Of a DNA stretch of 64,000 bases, positions 28,379-37,382 are shown piece after piece. Position 1 is the first letter of the stretch. Each line of letters opens with the position of its first letter. The translations under genes and the position numbers were made by a program. Under the pieces are notes generated by a model. That model saw nothing but the letters and a program-made list of their open reading frames with translations, was not told the DNA's origin and made no database searches. Source of the stretch: Gammaproteobacteria bacterium (GTDB taxonomy: Bacteria; Pseudomonadota; Gammaproteobacteria; Pseudomonadales; UBA5518); the NCBI GenBank assembly GCA_016705365.1, contig JADIYI010000002.1, positions 248,001 to 312,000 of the forward strand. The letters run 5' to 3'.

Positions 28379-31300
28379 TCAGTTGGCGGAATTCTCTCCG
28401 GGCGATGCCTCGAGTGCTGCCGCTGCGCGCTCCAGCTGCTCGGCAGCGGCGTCGGCTGCGAAATGACGCCGCGCCCAGCGCAGGAAGTCATCGACTATCA
28501 GGTACAGCGCCGGTACCAGCAGCAGTGTGACACCGGTCGCGAACAGCACGCCAAACCCGAGCGAGACCGCCATCGGCACGAACAACGTCGTCGACACGTT
28601 GGCCGTCGCCATCAGCGGGGCCAGTCCGAAGAACGTGGTGGCCGAGGTAAGCAGGATCGGCCGAAATCGCACCGCGCCTGCGCGCAGTACCGCCGGGACC
28701 AATTCCATCCCGGAGCGCCGCTGCTGGTTCACGTAGTCGACCAGCACCAGGCTTGCGTTCACCACCACTCCGGAGAGTGCGACGATGCCCAGCAGCGAAA
28801 AGAACACCAGGTCGATTCCCATAAGCAGATGGCCCAGCAGCGCACCGATGAATCCGAACGGGATCGCGCTCATGATGACCAGCGGTTGCAGGTAGGAACG
28901 CAGCGGGATGGCGAGCAGTGCGTAGATGATCAGCAATGCCATCAGGCTCATCTCGCCGAGCCCCTTCATCGCTTCGGCACGATCCTCGGCTTCACCCGCG
29001 AGTGCGAAGCTGATTCCCGGGTAGCGCTCGGCGATGCGCGGCAACTCGGTTTTGGCAATCGAGGCCAGCACCCGCTCGGGGGTGTTGACACTGCGGTCCA
29101 CATCGCCCCTGACGCTGATGACACGCTGTCCGTCCACCCGGTTGATGGTGGAATAGCCGCGCCCCAGCACCATCCGCGCCACGCTCAGCGACGGAACTTC
29201 CGCACCTTCCGCGGTACGGATGCGCAGGTTCTCCAGATCGCCGAGCGAGGCGCGCTCGGCCTCGGGGAATCGCACCATAACGCGCACATCGTCACGACCG
29301 CGCTGCACGCGCTGTGCTTCCTCGCCATAGAATGCCTGGCGCACCTGGGTGCCGAGATCGCGCTGCGACAGGCCAAGCAACTCCGCTTCCGGACGGATCG
29401 CCAGCAGCACTTCCTGCTTGCCGGCACGGAAGGTGTCGCTGAGGTCGAACACCCCGTCGTAGCTCTGCAGGGTTGCCCGCAATTCGGCGGCCGCGGCGCC
29501 GAGTTGCGCCACATCGCGCCCGCGCAACTGGATGTCGATCGGTTTGCCGGCACTGAACGCCTCGGCGGTGAATGCCAGTTCCAGCGCATCGGGAATCCGC
29601 GCTGTCAGGTCACGCCATAACCCTGCGGCCTCGGTGGAGTTCATTCCACCACGCTCGCGATAAGGCGCCAGCTCGATCAGCACCTCGGCATAATTGCTGC
29701 CCTCGCTGCCACCGAATTCCAATGTTCCGCGACCGATGCGCTTGCCCACCGATGTCATCGTGTGGAGCACCACCGACTCTTGCGCAGACCGACCCTGATC
29801 GAGCCGCTCGCGCAAACGCTCGGCCGATGATTCCAGTCGGCGCGCGGCACGCTGCGTGACCTCCGCCGAGGTACCCTCCGGCATGGTCAGTGTCGCGTAC
29901 AGCCGGTCACCTTCCACCGAGGGAAAATACTGAAACACGATGCGTTCACCTGCAATCATTCCGCCCATCACGATCATGCAGCCGAGACCGATGGCACAGA
30001 CCAGGTAGCGATACTCGACCACTTTCAGCATCAACGGGTTGTAGTGATTGGCGATCAGCCGCTCGAGCCAGTTCGACACCGCATCCTGTATCCCGGCAAC
30101 CCGGCCCTCGCGCTGCGCGGACGTGCGGCGCGCCCTGCGGTGGGCGAGATGCGAGGGCAGAATCAATTGCGATTCAACCAGGCTGAAGCTCAGGCAGAGA
30201 ATCACGGTGACGCCCACGGCGGCGAAGAAAGAGCCCAGATTGCCGCGAATCGTGATGATCGGCAGAAACGCCGCCATCGTGGTCAGCACCCCGAAGATGA
30301 CCGGAATGGATACTTCGCTGGTGCCGCGTATCGCGGCGCTGCGTGCATCCATGCCCTGCGTTTGATAGGCGTGTATGCGCTCGCCCACCACCGTGGCGTC
30401 ATCGACCACGATACCGAGTACCAGCAGAAAACCCATCAACGACAGCGAACTGATGGTGAGGCCGACGACCGGGAACAGTGCCAGCGCCCCGAGGATGGCA
30501 ATCGGGATTCCGGCACTCACCCACAGCGCAACCCGCAGGCGCAGAAACAGCGCCAGGATTAGCACCACCAGCACGAAACCGCTGAAGGCGTTACCGAGCA
30601 GCGCATCGAGCCGATCCACCAGGTCCTGCGACTCGTCGCGTGATATCACCAGGGCAATGCCGCTCGGGAGCGAGTCCTGCTTGCGTGCCAGATAGGCCTT
30701 CACGGCACGCGCGATCTCCAGCGTATCCTCGTCTCCTATCCGCGAAATCCGCAGCATCACCGCGGGATTGCCGTCGAAGCGCACCCGCAGATCGGTATCC
30801 TCGAAGCCATCGACCACGGTGGCAATCTCGCCAAGCCTGAGCGCGGTGCCGTCGGCACGCTTGAGCACCACCACATCCTCGAATTCCCGGCCTGCGTAGA
30901 GTTGTCCCTTGCTGCGCAACAGGATTTCGCCTTCATCGCTTTTCAGCGAACCGCCCGGCACATCGAGACTGGCATCACGAATCGCCTCGGCCACCCGCTC
31001 GAATGTCAGTCCATGACGACGCAGCTGTTGCTCGGAAATTTCGATCGAAATCTCGTAGGGACGCGCATAGAGCACTTCAACCTGGCTGATGCGCGAATCC
31101 TCGGTCAGCTCCTCGCGTACCTCCTCGGCAAGTTCCTTCAACGCACGCTCGTCGGTGGGGCCCGAAATCGTGATTTCCATCACCGTGCTGGTTACGGTGA
31201 CTTCCGTCACCACCGGGCGTTCAGTCTCGCGCGGGAAGGTACTGATCGAATACACCCGCGCGTTGATATCATCGAGCGCCTTGCTCTTGTTCGCATCGTG

Positions 31301-31591
31301 AAACAGCTCGACGCTGATATTGCACAGCCCTTCCATGGCAGCGGTATTGATCTTCCTGATGCCTTCGAGGCCCCGAATCGCCTCCTCGATGCGGATGCAG
31401 ACACCCTTTTCGACCTCTTCGGGCGCTGCGCCACGATAGGGCACCGTGATCTGCACATAGTCGGTATCTACGTTCGGAAATTCCTCCTTGCGAATCTGCG
31501 GCAGCATCAGCAGGCCGCCCACGACCAGGATCAGCATCAGCAGGTTGGCGGCAACCGGGTTGTCGACGAACCAGGCAATCAGGCGCGGCAC
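28379..31591 (-). CDS. RND-family efflux permease (hydrophobe/amphiphile efflux)
   Basis: The 1070-residue inner-membrane pump starts at GTG 31591, with AGGAG of the overlapping upstream gene end serving as its ribosome-binding site 4-8 bases before. Helix 1 is WFVDNPVAANLLMLILVVGGLLML, and the proton-relay DD is in LGIVVDDATVVGERI. Both large periplasmic loops and 12 helices are intact. It is complete and in an operon with the adaptor at 31596. No outer membrane factor gene is adjacent, so it probably uses a TolC encoded elsewhere. The substrates are unknown. Confidence 0.93.
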   Translation of the reverse strand: MPRLIAWFVDNPVAANLLMLILVVGGLLMLPQIRKEEFPNVDTDYVQITVPYRGAAPEEVEKGVCIRIEEAIRGLEGIRKINTAAMEGLCNISVELFHDANKSKALDDINARVYSISTFPRETERPVVTEVTVTSTVMEITISGPTDERALKELAEEVREELTEDSRISQVEVLYARPYEISIEISEQQLRRHGLTFERVAEAIRDASLDVPGGSLKSDEGEILLRSKGQLYAGREFEDVVVLKRADGTALRLGEIATVVDGFEDTDLRVRFDGNPAVMLRISRIGDEDTLEIARAVKAYLARKQDSLPSGIALVISRDESQDLVDRLDALLGNAFSGFVLVVLILALFLRLRVALWVSAGIPIAILGALALFPVVGLTISSLSLMGFLLVLGIVVDDATVVGERIHAYQTQGMDARSAAIRGTSEVSIPVIFGVLTTMAAFLPIITIRGNLGSFFAAVGVTVILCLSFSLVESQLILPSHLAHRRARRTSAQREGRVAGIQDAVSNWLERLIANHYNPLMLKVVEYRYLVCAIGLGCMIVMGGMIAGERIVFQYFPSVEGDRLYATLTMPEGTSAEVTQRAARRLESSAERLRERLDQGRSAQESVVLHTMTSVGKRIGRGTLEFGGSEGSNYAEVLIELAPYRERGGMNSTEAAGLWRDLTARIPDALELAFTAEAFSAGKPIDIQLRGRDVAQLGAAAAELRATLQSYDGVFDLSDTFRAGKQEVLLAIRPEAELLGLSQRDLGTQVRQAFYGEEAQRVQRGRDDVRVMVRFPEAERASLGDLENLRIRTAEGAEVPSLSVARMVLGRGYSTINRVDGQRVISVRGDVDRSVNTPERVLASIAKTELPRIAERYPGISFALAGEAEDRAEAMKGLGEMSLMALLIIYALLAIPLRSYLQPLVIMSAIPFGFIGALLGHLLMGIDLVFFSLLGIVALSGVVVNASLVLVDYVNQQRRSGMELVPAVLRAGAVRFRPILLTSATTFFGLAPLMATANVSTTLFVPMAVSLGFGVLFATGVTLLLVPALYLIVDDFLRWARRHFAADAAAEQLERAAAALEASPGENSAN

Positions 31592-31595
31592 GCAC

Positions 31596-32804
31596 TTACT
31601 CCTGCGCTTCCGCGTCGTCACGCAGCGCGGTGACCGGCATGCCGTCCACCACCAGCTGCAGCGAGGAAACGCAAACCCGCTCGCCGCGCGCAAGCCCGGA
31701 GCGGATCAGTACCAAATCGTGCTCGATGCGCAGCACCTCGACCTGACGAAAGCGCAGGCGCTGCCCGGCGTCGATCACCAGCACCCGGTTACCATCGCGC
31801 ATCGCGGTGCGTGGCAGTTCGATGACTCCGCTCGCCAACGGCCCGCGGATCTCGGCATCGACGAACAGGCCCACCGGCAGGGGCAACTGCCCGTCGCCGT
31901 CGGGGTTCTCGACCCGTGCCACGACATGCACCATCCGACTGCGCGCATCGATCTCGCCCTCGGTGCGCACGATGCGCCCGTCCCAGGTCAATTCGCGGCC
32001 ACCAAAATGCGCGCGCAACCGCACCGGTGCCGCCTGCGCGCTGCTCACCGTTCCGCTCAGCATCAGTTGCGGGTCCAGAAATGCGAGCTGGCGGTCCGCG
32101 ATCGGCAGGCGGATCTCGACATAATCCGCGGCATAGAGTGTCGCGACACTGTTGCCGCGACTCGCCATCTGCCCGATATCGATACGTTTGCTGCGCACGC
32201 GCCCGCTGAAAGGGGCACGGATTTCACAGCGCTGCAGATCGAGGCGCGCACGCTCCACCGCCACTTTCGCCTCCTCGCGCGCCGACGCGGTCACACGCAT
32301 TGCGCGCAACGCATTCTCCGCCTGCGAGCGGCTGGTCAGATCACGCGCCTGGAGCTTGCTGAGCCGTTCATTCTCGAAGTGTGCGTACTCGGCTTCGGCC
32401 TGCGCCCGCACCAACGCTGCCTCGGCGCTGCCGAGCGCATTGCGGTAATCGCGCTCGTCGATTCGCAGCAGAACTTCCCCGGCCGCGAAGCGCCCGCCCG
32501 AGGCCAGCGCCGGAGACAGCCACACCACGGTGCCCGAAATTTCCGGTATCAGCTCGGACTCGGTGCGTGGCTGGACCTCACCCTGGGATATGACCGTCAG
32601 GCGCATATCGCGCGGCTGAACCTCGACAAAACGCACCGCGGTTGGCGGCCGCTCGACCGTATGCGGCACCAGTTGCGAGCGTGTGAGGTACAGCAGCAGC
32701 GCAATCAGCAAGGCCGCGATCACCACCAGCGGCGGCAAAAGACGCCGCCATGTGGTCCGCGCGCGCCGCGCGAGCGGCGCAATCGGTGACAGTCCGGTAT
32801 TCAT
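31596..32804 (-). CDS. RND efflux periplasmic adaptor (membrane fusion protein)
   Basis: The 402-residue protein has one N-terminal membrane anchor (about 22-42, LLPPLVVIAALLIALLLYL). A lipoyl-type half (GEVQPRTESELIPEISGTVVW) follows, then a coiled-coil hairpin rich in Ala, Glu and Arg (about 120-190) and the second lipoyl half CEIRAPFSGRVRSKRIDIGQ. It bridges the inner-membrane pump and an outer membrane channel. Its TAA lies 4 bases before the permease GTG, so the two are tightly coupled. Confidence 0.93.
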   Translation of the reverse strand: MNTGLSPIAPLARRARTTWRRLLPPLVVIAALLIALLLYLTRSQLVPHTVERPPTAVRFVEVQPRDMRLTVISQGEVQPRTESELIPEISGTVVWLSPALASGGRFAAGEVLLRIDERDYRNALGSAEAALVRAQAEAEYAHFENERLSKLQARDLTSRSQAENALRAMRVTASAREEAKVAVERARLDLQRCEIRAPFSGRVRSKRIDIGQMASRGNSVATLYAADYVEIRLPIADRQLAFLDPQLMLSGTVSSAQAAPVRLRAHFGGRELTWDGRIVRTEGEIDARSRMVHVVARVENPDGDGQLPLPVGLFVDAEIRGPLASGVIELPRTAMRDGNRVLVIDAGQRLRFRQVEVLRIEHDLVLIRSGLARGERVCVSSLQLVVDGMPVTALRDDAEAQE

Positions 32805-32937
32805 GCATCATTTGCTGTGTTGAGGCGGAGCGACAGTTTAGCTGATCGCATGCACTTCCCGGCGTAAATATCTGTTCATATCCAGCGCCGCGAATGCCGC
32901 GCCCGTGCGGCATCGCACCGCCGCGCAAGGTGCACTG

Positions 32938-32946
32938 TGCTAGGCT
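32938..32946 (+). promoter_or_regulatory. Extended -10 element for the DUF2339 gene
   Basis: TGC immediately followed by TAGGCT fits the TGn extended -10 form. It lies about 40 bases before ATG 32985 and downstream of the alternative GTG 32937, which favours the ATG as the true start. Confidence 0.4.
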
Positions 32947-32984
32947 TTGAGCGTCGCGTTCGGTACTGGCAAAAAACCTGCTGC

Positions 32985-35675
32985 ATGAACCATCTCGTTA
33001 TTGCAATTTTTCTCGCCGTGGTGCTGGCAGCCTATGGTGGCGCGGCTGCCGGGGGCTTCGGGTTCCTGTGCGGAATCGGCTTCGGTCTGCTGCTCGGCCT
33101 GCAGTTGCGCACTCATGACCGGTTGCGACGGCTCGAGTTGCAACTCGAACAAGCTCCGGCTCCGGACGAGTGCGCGGATGAGCGCCACCCGCCCTCGCCC
33201 GCCGCTGCGCAATCCCTTGGCTCTGTTGCCCTCAAGGCGGTTGCAATCTCCGCCGCCGCAAGGGACGGGGACGATGCTCCACGCGCGGCCAGTGTCCTGC
33301 GCCGGCAAGACCACCCCCGTGCACCTGGCATCATCGAACGCGCGCTCGTGTGGCTCAAGCGCTATATGAGCACCGGCAATGTGGTGGCCAAGGTCGGGGT
33401 GCTGGTGCTGTTCGTCGGCGTCTCGTTCCTGTTGAAATACGCCGTCGAGCGCAATGCGCTGTCGATCGAGTTGCGTCTTGCCGGAACTGCTCTCGGAGCA
33501 CTGGCATTGCTGGTTGGCGGGTGGCGACTGCGCGCCCGGCGCGCGGCCTTCGGATTGATCCTGCAGGGTGCGGGAGTCGGAATTCTCTACGTCACGATAT
33601 TCGCGGCGGCACGCCTCTACCAGGTGCTGCCGCTGGGATTGACCCTGCTGCTGTTGCTCGCACTGGTGGGACTTTCCGCATTTCTCGCGGTGGTGCAGGA
33701 CTCGCGCGCGCTTGCCACGCTGGGCACCGTCGGTGGCTTCCTGGCGCCGATACTGACCTCGACCGGCAGCGGCAATCATGTCGCGCTGTTCAGCTATTAC
33801 GCCCTGCTCAATCTCGGCATCGTCGGCATTGCCTGGTTCAAGGCCTGGCGAATCCTGAACTGGGTGGGATTCATGTTCACCTTCGTGATCGGCGCGGCCT
33901 GGGGTTACCGGTTTTATACGCCGGCACATTTTGCCAGCACCGAGCCGTTCCTGATCCTGTCGTTCCTGTTCTATCTCGCGGTTTCGGTACTGTTTGCGCA
34001 GCGTCATCCACCGCGTCTGCGCGGTTACGTGGACGGCACCCTTGTGTTCGGGCTGCCGCTGGTGTTCCTCGCGCTGCAGGCAGCGCTGGTGCGCGATATC
34101 GCTTTCGGACGCGCGTGGAGCGCACTCGGGATGGGGTTGGTCTATCTCGCGGCGGCACGCTGGTTGTGGAACCGCAACATAGCGCATATGCGGATGCTGA
34201 TCGAGTCGCTGCTGGCGCTCGGAGTGGTGGCGCTGAGCCTGGCAATTCCGTTCGCCTTCGACGGGCACATCACGGCGACGGCCTGGGCGCTGGAGGGTGT
34301 CGGACTCGTGTGGATCGGGATTCGCCAGCAACGGGTTCTGGCGCGTGCCTTCGGTTCGCTGCTGCAACTCGCGGCCGGTGCGGCATTCCTGGTGATTCAT
34401 TCGCACGGTGGCGACGACGAAATCATGGTGCTGAACGCACGCTTCCTCGGCAGCCTGTTCATCGCGCTGGGCGCATTGCTGGCGAGCTTTCTGCTGTGGG
34501 ATGCACGCAAAACGCTACGTGCCGGGGAACGAGCGCTGAGCATCGTGTTGCTGGCATGGGGTGTGCTCTGGTGGCTTGGCGCGGGCAACCACGAAATCGG
34601 GCTGCATATCGCGCCGCGATTCGAAACCGCCGCGCTGCTGCTGTTCCTTTCGCTGAGTGCGGGGGCGCTGGCGCAAGCCGCGGCACGTCTCGACTGGCTG
34701 CCCGCAACCCGCGTAACCCTGTTGTGGCTGCCAGCCTTTGCATTGCTGGCGCTTTCACAGTTCCACGACAGCGCCGCTGCCGGTCCGCTTGCCGGATTGC
34801 GCTGGCTGGGGTGGTTGTGCGCTGCGGGGACAGCGTGCCTGGTGCTGCGGCGCGCCGAGCCAATCCACGCGGATTCCGTACTGGGCGTGGGCCATGCATT
34901 GCTGTGGTGGAGCGGATTGCTGCTCGTGTGCTGGGGCCTGGACTGGTCGATCGGCATCGCCATGCCGCACGCCGGCAGTTGGGCATTCGCTGTATGGGGC
35001 GTGGTGCCGGCGCTGATGCTGGTGCTGATATTGCGCCTCGAGGATCGTGTGAAGTGGCCGCTGCAGCGCTTTCGCACCCTGTATATCGCCAATGCGCAAT
35101 TGCCGGTGGCCGGCGCGGTGCTGGTGTGGGTGCTCGGCGCCTGCCTGCGCGCCGGTGATCCGTACCCGCTCGATTTCCTGCCACTGCTGAACCCGCTCGA
35201 TCTGGCCCAGGCCACCAGCCTGTTGCTGGTGCTGCGCTGGTGGCTTGCCGTGCGCGATGAGCCCCGGCTGCTGCTGCGCCCGCTGCCCGCTTTCCTGGTA
35301 CCGGCGCTCGTCGGTAGCATCACTTTCCTGTGGCTGAACGCTGCCACCGCGCGCACGGTGCATTTTTTCGCGGCGGTGAGCTACACGCCGCAGGCGTTGC
35401 GACACTCCGCGGTATTTCAGGGCAGCATCTCGGTGCTGTGGGGCCTCAGCGCGCTGGCGCTGATGGTGGCGGCCACGCGCAGCGCGCAACGCCGGTTGTG
35501 GCTGAGTGGCGCGGCACTGCTGGCGTTGCTGGTGCTCAAGCTGTTCTTCATCGATCTTGCGGGCAGCGGTACCGTGGCACGCATCGTCTCGTTCATGGCG
35601 GCTGGAGGGCTGATGGTGCTGATCGGGTACCTGTCGCCTGCGCCACCCGTCGCCCCTGCGGAGCATCGCCCATGA
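32985..35675 (+). CDS. DUF2339 multi-pass membrane protein
   Basis: The 896-residue protein has an N-terminal membrane segment, a short cytoplasmic linker (about 45-125) and then more than 20 hydrophobic helices. The conserved WLKRYMSTGNVVAKVGVLVLFVGVSFLLKYA segment marks DUF2339. The family's function is unknown. Its TGA overlaps the ATG of the DUF3999 gene (ATGA), a pairing that recurs in Gram-negative genomes and suggests a complex. Confidence 0.9.
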   Translation: MNHLVIAIFLAVVLAAYGGAAAGGFGFLCGIGFGLLLGLQLRTHDRLRRLELQLEQAPAPDECADERHPPSPAAAQSLGSVALKAVAISAAARDGDDAPRAASVLRRQDHPRAPGIIERALVWLKRYMSTGNVVAKVGVLVLFVGVSFLLKYAVERNALSIELRLAGTALGALALLVGGWRLRARRAAFGLILQGAGVGILYVTIFAAARLYQVLPLGLTLLLLLALVGLSAFLAVVQDSRALATLGTVGGFLAPILTSTGSGNHVALFSYYALLNLGIVGIAWFKAWRILNWVGFMFTFVIGAAWGYRFYTPAHFASTEPFLILSFLFYLAVSVLFAQRHPPRLRGYVDGTLVFGLPLVFLALQAALVRDIAFGRAWSALGMGLVYLAAARWLWNRNIAHMRMLIESLLALGVVALSLAIPFAFDGHITATAWALEGVGLVWIGIRQQRVLARAFGSLLQLAAGAAFLVIHSHGGDDEIMVLNARFLGSLFIALGALLASFLLWDARKTLRAGERALSIVLLAWGVLWWLGAGNHEIGLHIAPRFETAALLLFLSLSAGALAQAAARLDWLPATRVTLLWLPAFALLALSQFHDSAAAGPLAGLRWLGWLCAAGTACLVLRRAEPIHADSVLGVGHALLWWSGLLLVCWGLDWSIGIAMPHAGSWAFAVWGVVPALMLVLILRLEDRVKWPLQRFRTLYIANAQLPVAGAVLVWVLGACLRAGDPYPLDFLPLLNPLDLAQATSLLLVLRWWLAVRDEPRLLLRPLPAFLVPALVGSITFLWLNAATARTVHFFAAVSYTPQALRHSAVFQGSISVLWGLSALALMVAATRSAQRRLWLSGAALLALLVLKLFFIDLAGSGTVARIVSFMAAGGLMVLIGYLSPAPPVAPAEHRP

Positions 35676-37021
35676 AGCGGTTTCTGGTATCCGGAGCACT
35701 GCTGCTCGCCCCACTCGCGGGCTTCGCCGAACTCGACCCGCGGCAATTTGCCGACGGGTTTTCGATCGATGCACCCGCCGGCGCCGCGGTGTATCGCCTC
35801 ACCCTCGGCGAAGAGGTTTACCGCAGCGCGCGGCACGCCGACCTCGGAGACCTGCGGGTATTCAACGGCAGCGGCGAGGCGGTTCCGCATTCGCTGCTGC
35901 GCTCCGGATCGCGCAAGGCCTCGCCGCTCGGCCAGCAAACATTGCCCTTCTACCCGCTTTACGAAAATAGCGACCACGGCGCCGGCGGCACGGTGCATAT
36001 CGCCATTGCCGCGGACGGATCGATCGTCGATCTGAAAACGCCCCCTGACGACAGCGAGCGCTTGCGCGCCTATATCGTGGATACCGGCCAGAGCACGGCG
36101 TCGATCGCCGGTCTGGATCTCGAATGGCTACGGCCCGCAGCAGGCTTTCTTGGCACGGTTGCCGTGAGCAGCAGCAGCGATCTTGGCGCCTGGCGTGCGG
36201 TGGGCAGCGCCACGCTGGCCGATCTCGATCATGGCGGGCATCGGCTGCAGCAGCGCCATATCGAACTGCTACAGCCACTCGAGCGCTATCTGCGCATCGA
36301 CTGGCCCGCAGGCCACGACGATATGGCGCTCGCTTCGGTTCACGCCCGCCTGCAGGCGCTCGAGCCGGTGCCCGCCGAACAGTGGTCCGGTGTGAGCGGC
36401 GAAGCGGCGCCGGACCCGGAGCGCGGATTTCGCTTCGACGCGCTGGCGGCACTGCCGGTGAACCGTGTGCGCATCGTCCTCGACCAGGACAATACACTGG
36501 TGCAGTTGCGCTGGTATTCGCGCAACGCGCCCGGCGCGCTGTGGCACGACCACGGCAGCGCGGTGGCTTATCGACTGAACCTCGACGGCACGTCCCTGAT
36601 CAGCCCCGATCTGGCACTGGGCACCCGTCGTGACCGCTACTGGCGGGTGGAAGTGGTCGATGGCGATGCCGCCGCACTTGGACGAAAACCGCGGCTCGAG
36701 CTGGGCTGGCAGCCCGATGAGCTGCGGTTCATGGCCCGCGGCGAACCACCGTTCCAGCTCGCGGTCGGCGCACTCGAGCGCAGCGATCCGGGACCTGGTG
36801 TTGATTCGCTGCTCGCCGGTTTCGATGACGCGCAGCGTGCCGCACTGATCATGGACGCCACGCTTGGCCCGCGTCACACCCTGGGCGGCGCGGCGGCGCT
36901 GCGCGCGGCGGCACCGCCAATCCCCTGGCAACGCTACCTGCTGTGGTCGGTCCTGATCGCCGCGGTACTGATGCTGGCGCGCATGGCGCTCAACCTGTAC
37001 CGTGAAATCAGTGCGCAGTGA
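35672..37021 (+). CDS. DUF3999 protein, periplasmic with C-terminal anchor
   Basis: The 449-residue protein has a signal peptide ending near LAGFAEL, a long beta-rich periplasmic region (DFxxxFSIDAPAGAAVYRLTLGEEVYRS near the start) and one C-terminal helix (LLWSVLIAAVLMLARMALNLY). This fits DUF3999, whose members accompany DUF2339 proteins. The four-base overlap with the upstream gene implies coupled translation. No enzymatic motif is seen. A role in the cell envelope is inference. Confidence 0.88.
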   Translation: MKRFLVSGALLLAPLAGFAELDPRQFADGFSIDAPAGAAVYRLTLGEEVYRSARHADLGDLRVFNGSGEAVPHSLLRSGSRKASPLGQQTLPFYPLYENSDHGAGGTVHIAIAADGSIVDLKTPPDDSERLRAYIVDTGQSTASIAGLDLEWLRPAAGFLGTVAVSSSSDLGAWRAVGSATLADLDHGGHRLQQRHIELLQPLERYLRIDWPAGHDDMALASVHARLQALEPVPAEQWSGVSGEAAPDPERGFRFDALAALPVNRVRIVLDQDNTLVQLRWYSRNAPGALWHDHGSAVAYRLNLDGTSLISPDLALGTRRDRYWRVEVVDGDAAALGRKPRLELGWQPDELRFMARGEPPFQLAVGALERSDPGPGVDSLLAGFDDAQRAALIMDATLGPRHTLGGAAALRAAAPPIPWQRYLLWSVLIAAVLMLARMALNLYREISAQ

Positions 37022-37145
37022 TCGAATGGGTTGACCGCGGTGGCCTCGGTTCAGGATCGGTACAGGTCCGGCAGACTCATGGCGCTGTGAGTTGCCGCCA
37101 TCGCGGGGCCGCTACTGACGCCGCGCACGAAACGGGAACGAACCG

Positions 37146-37370
37146 ATGAACACGACTGCCGAACAAGACAGCGCCGCGCGCCTCGACGATCTCGAGAGCC
37201 GCATCGCCCACCAGGATGCAACCATCGACAAGCTGAACGAGGTGGTGTGTGCGCAGTGGGCCACGATCGACCGCCTGACCCAGCTGATGGAGCGCCTCGA
37301 GCAACGGGTGCAGCATCTCGACGAGCGCGAGGGTGCAGCGCCGCCCATCGAAACGCCGCCGCATTACTGA
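37146..37370 (+). CDS. slyX: SlyX family protein
   Basis: The 74-residue protein is almost all amphipathic helix with coiled-coil heptads (ARLDDLESRIAHQDATIDKL through LTQLMERLEQRVQHL). It ends in the PPHY tail that characterises SlyX. Its function is unknown, although the family is widespread in proteobacteria. It stands 125 bases after the DUF3999 gene and converges on the methyltransferase gene. Confidence 0.9.
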   Translation: MNTTAEQDSAARLDDLESRIAHQDATIDKLNEVVCAQWATIDRLTQLMERLEQRVQHLDEREGAAPPIETPPHY

Positions 37371-37382
37371 ACGATTGCGCTT

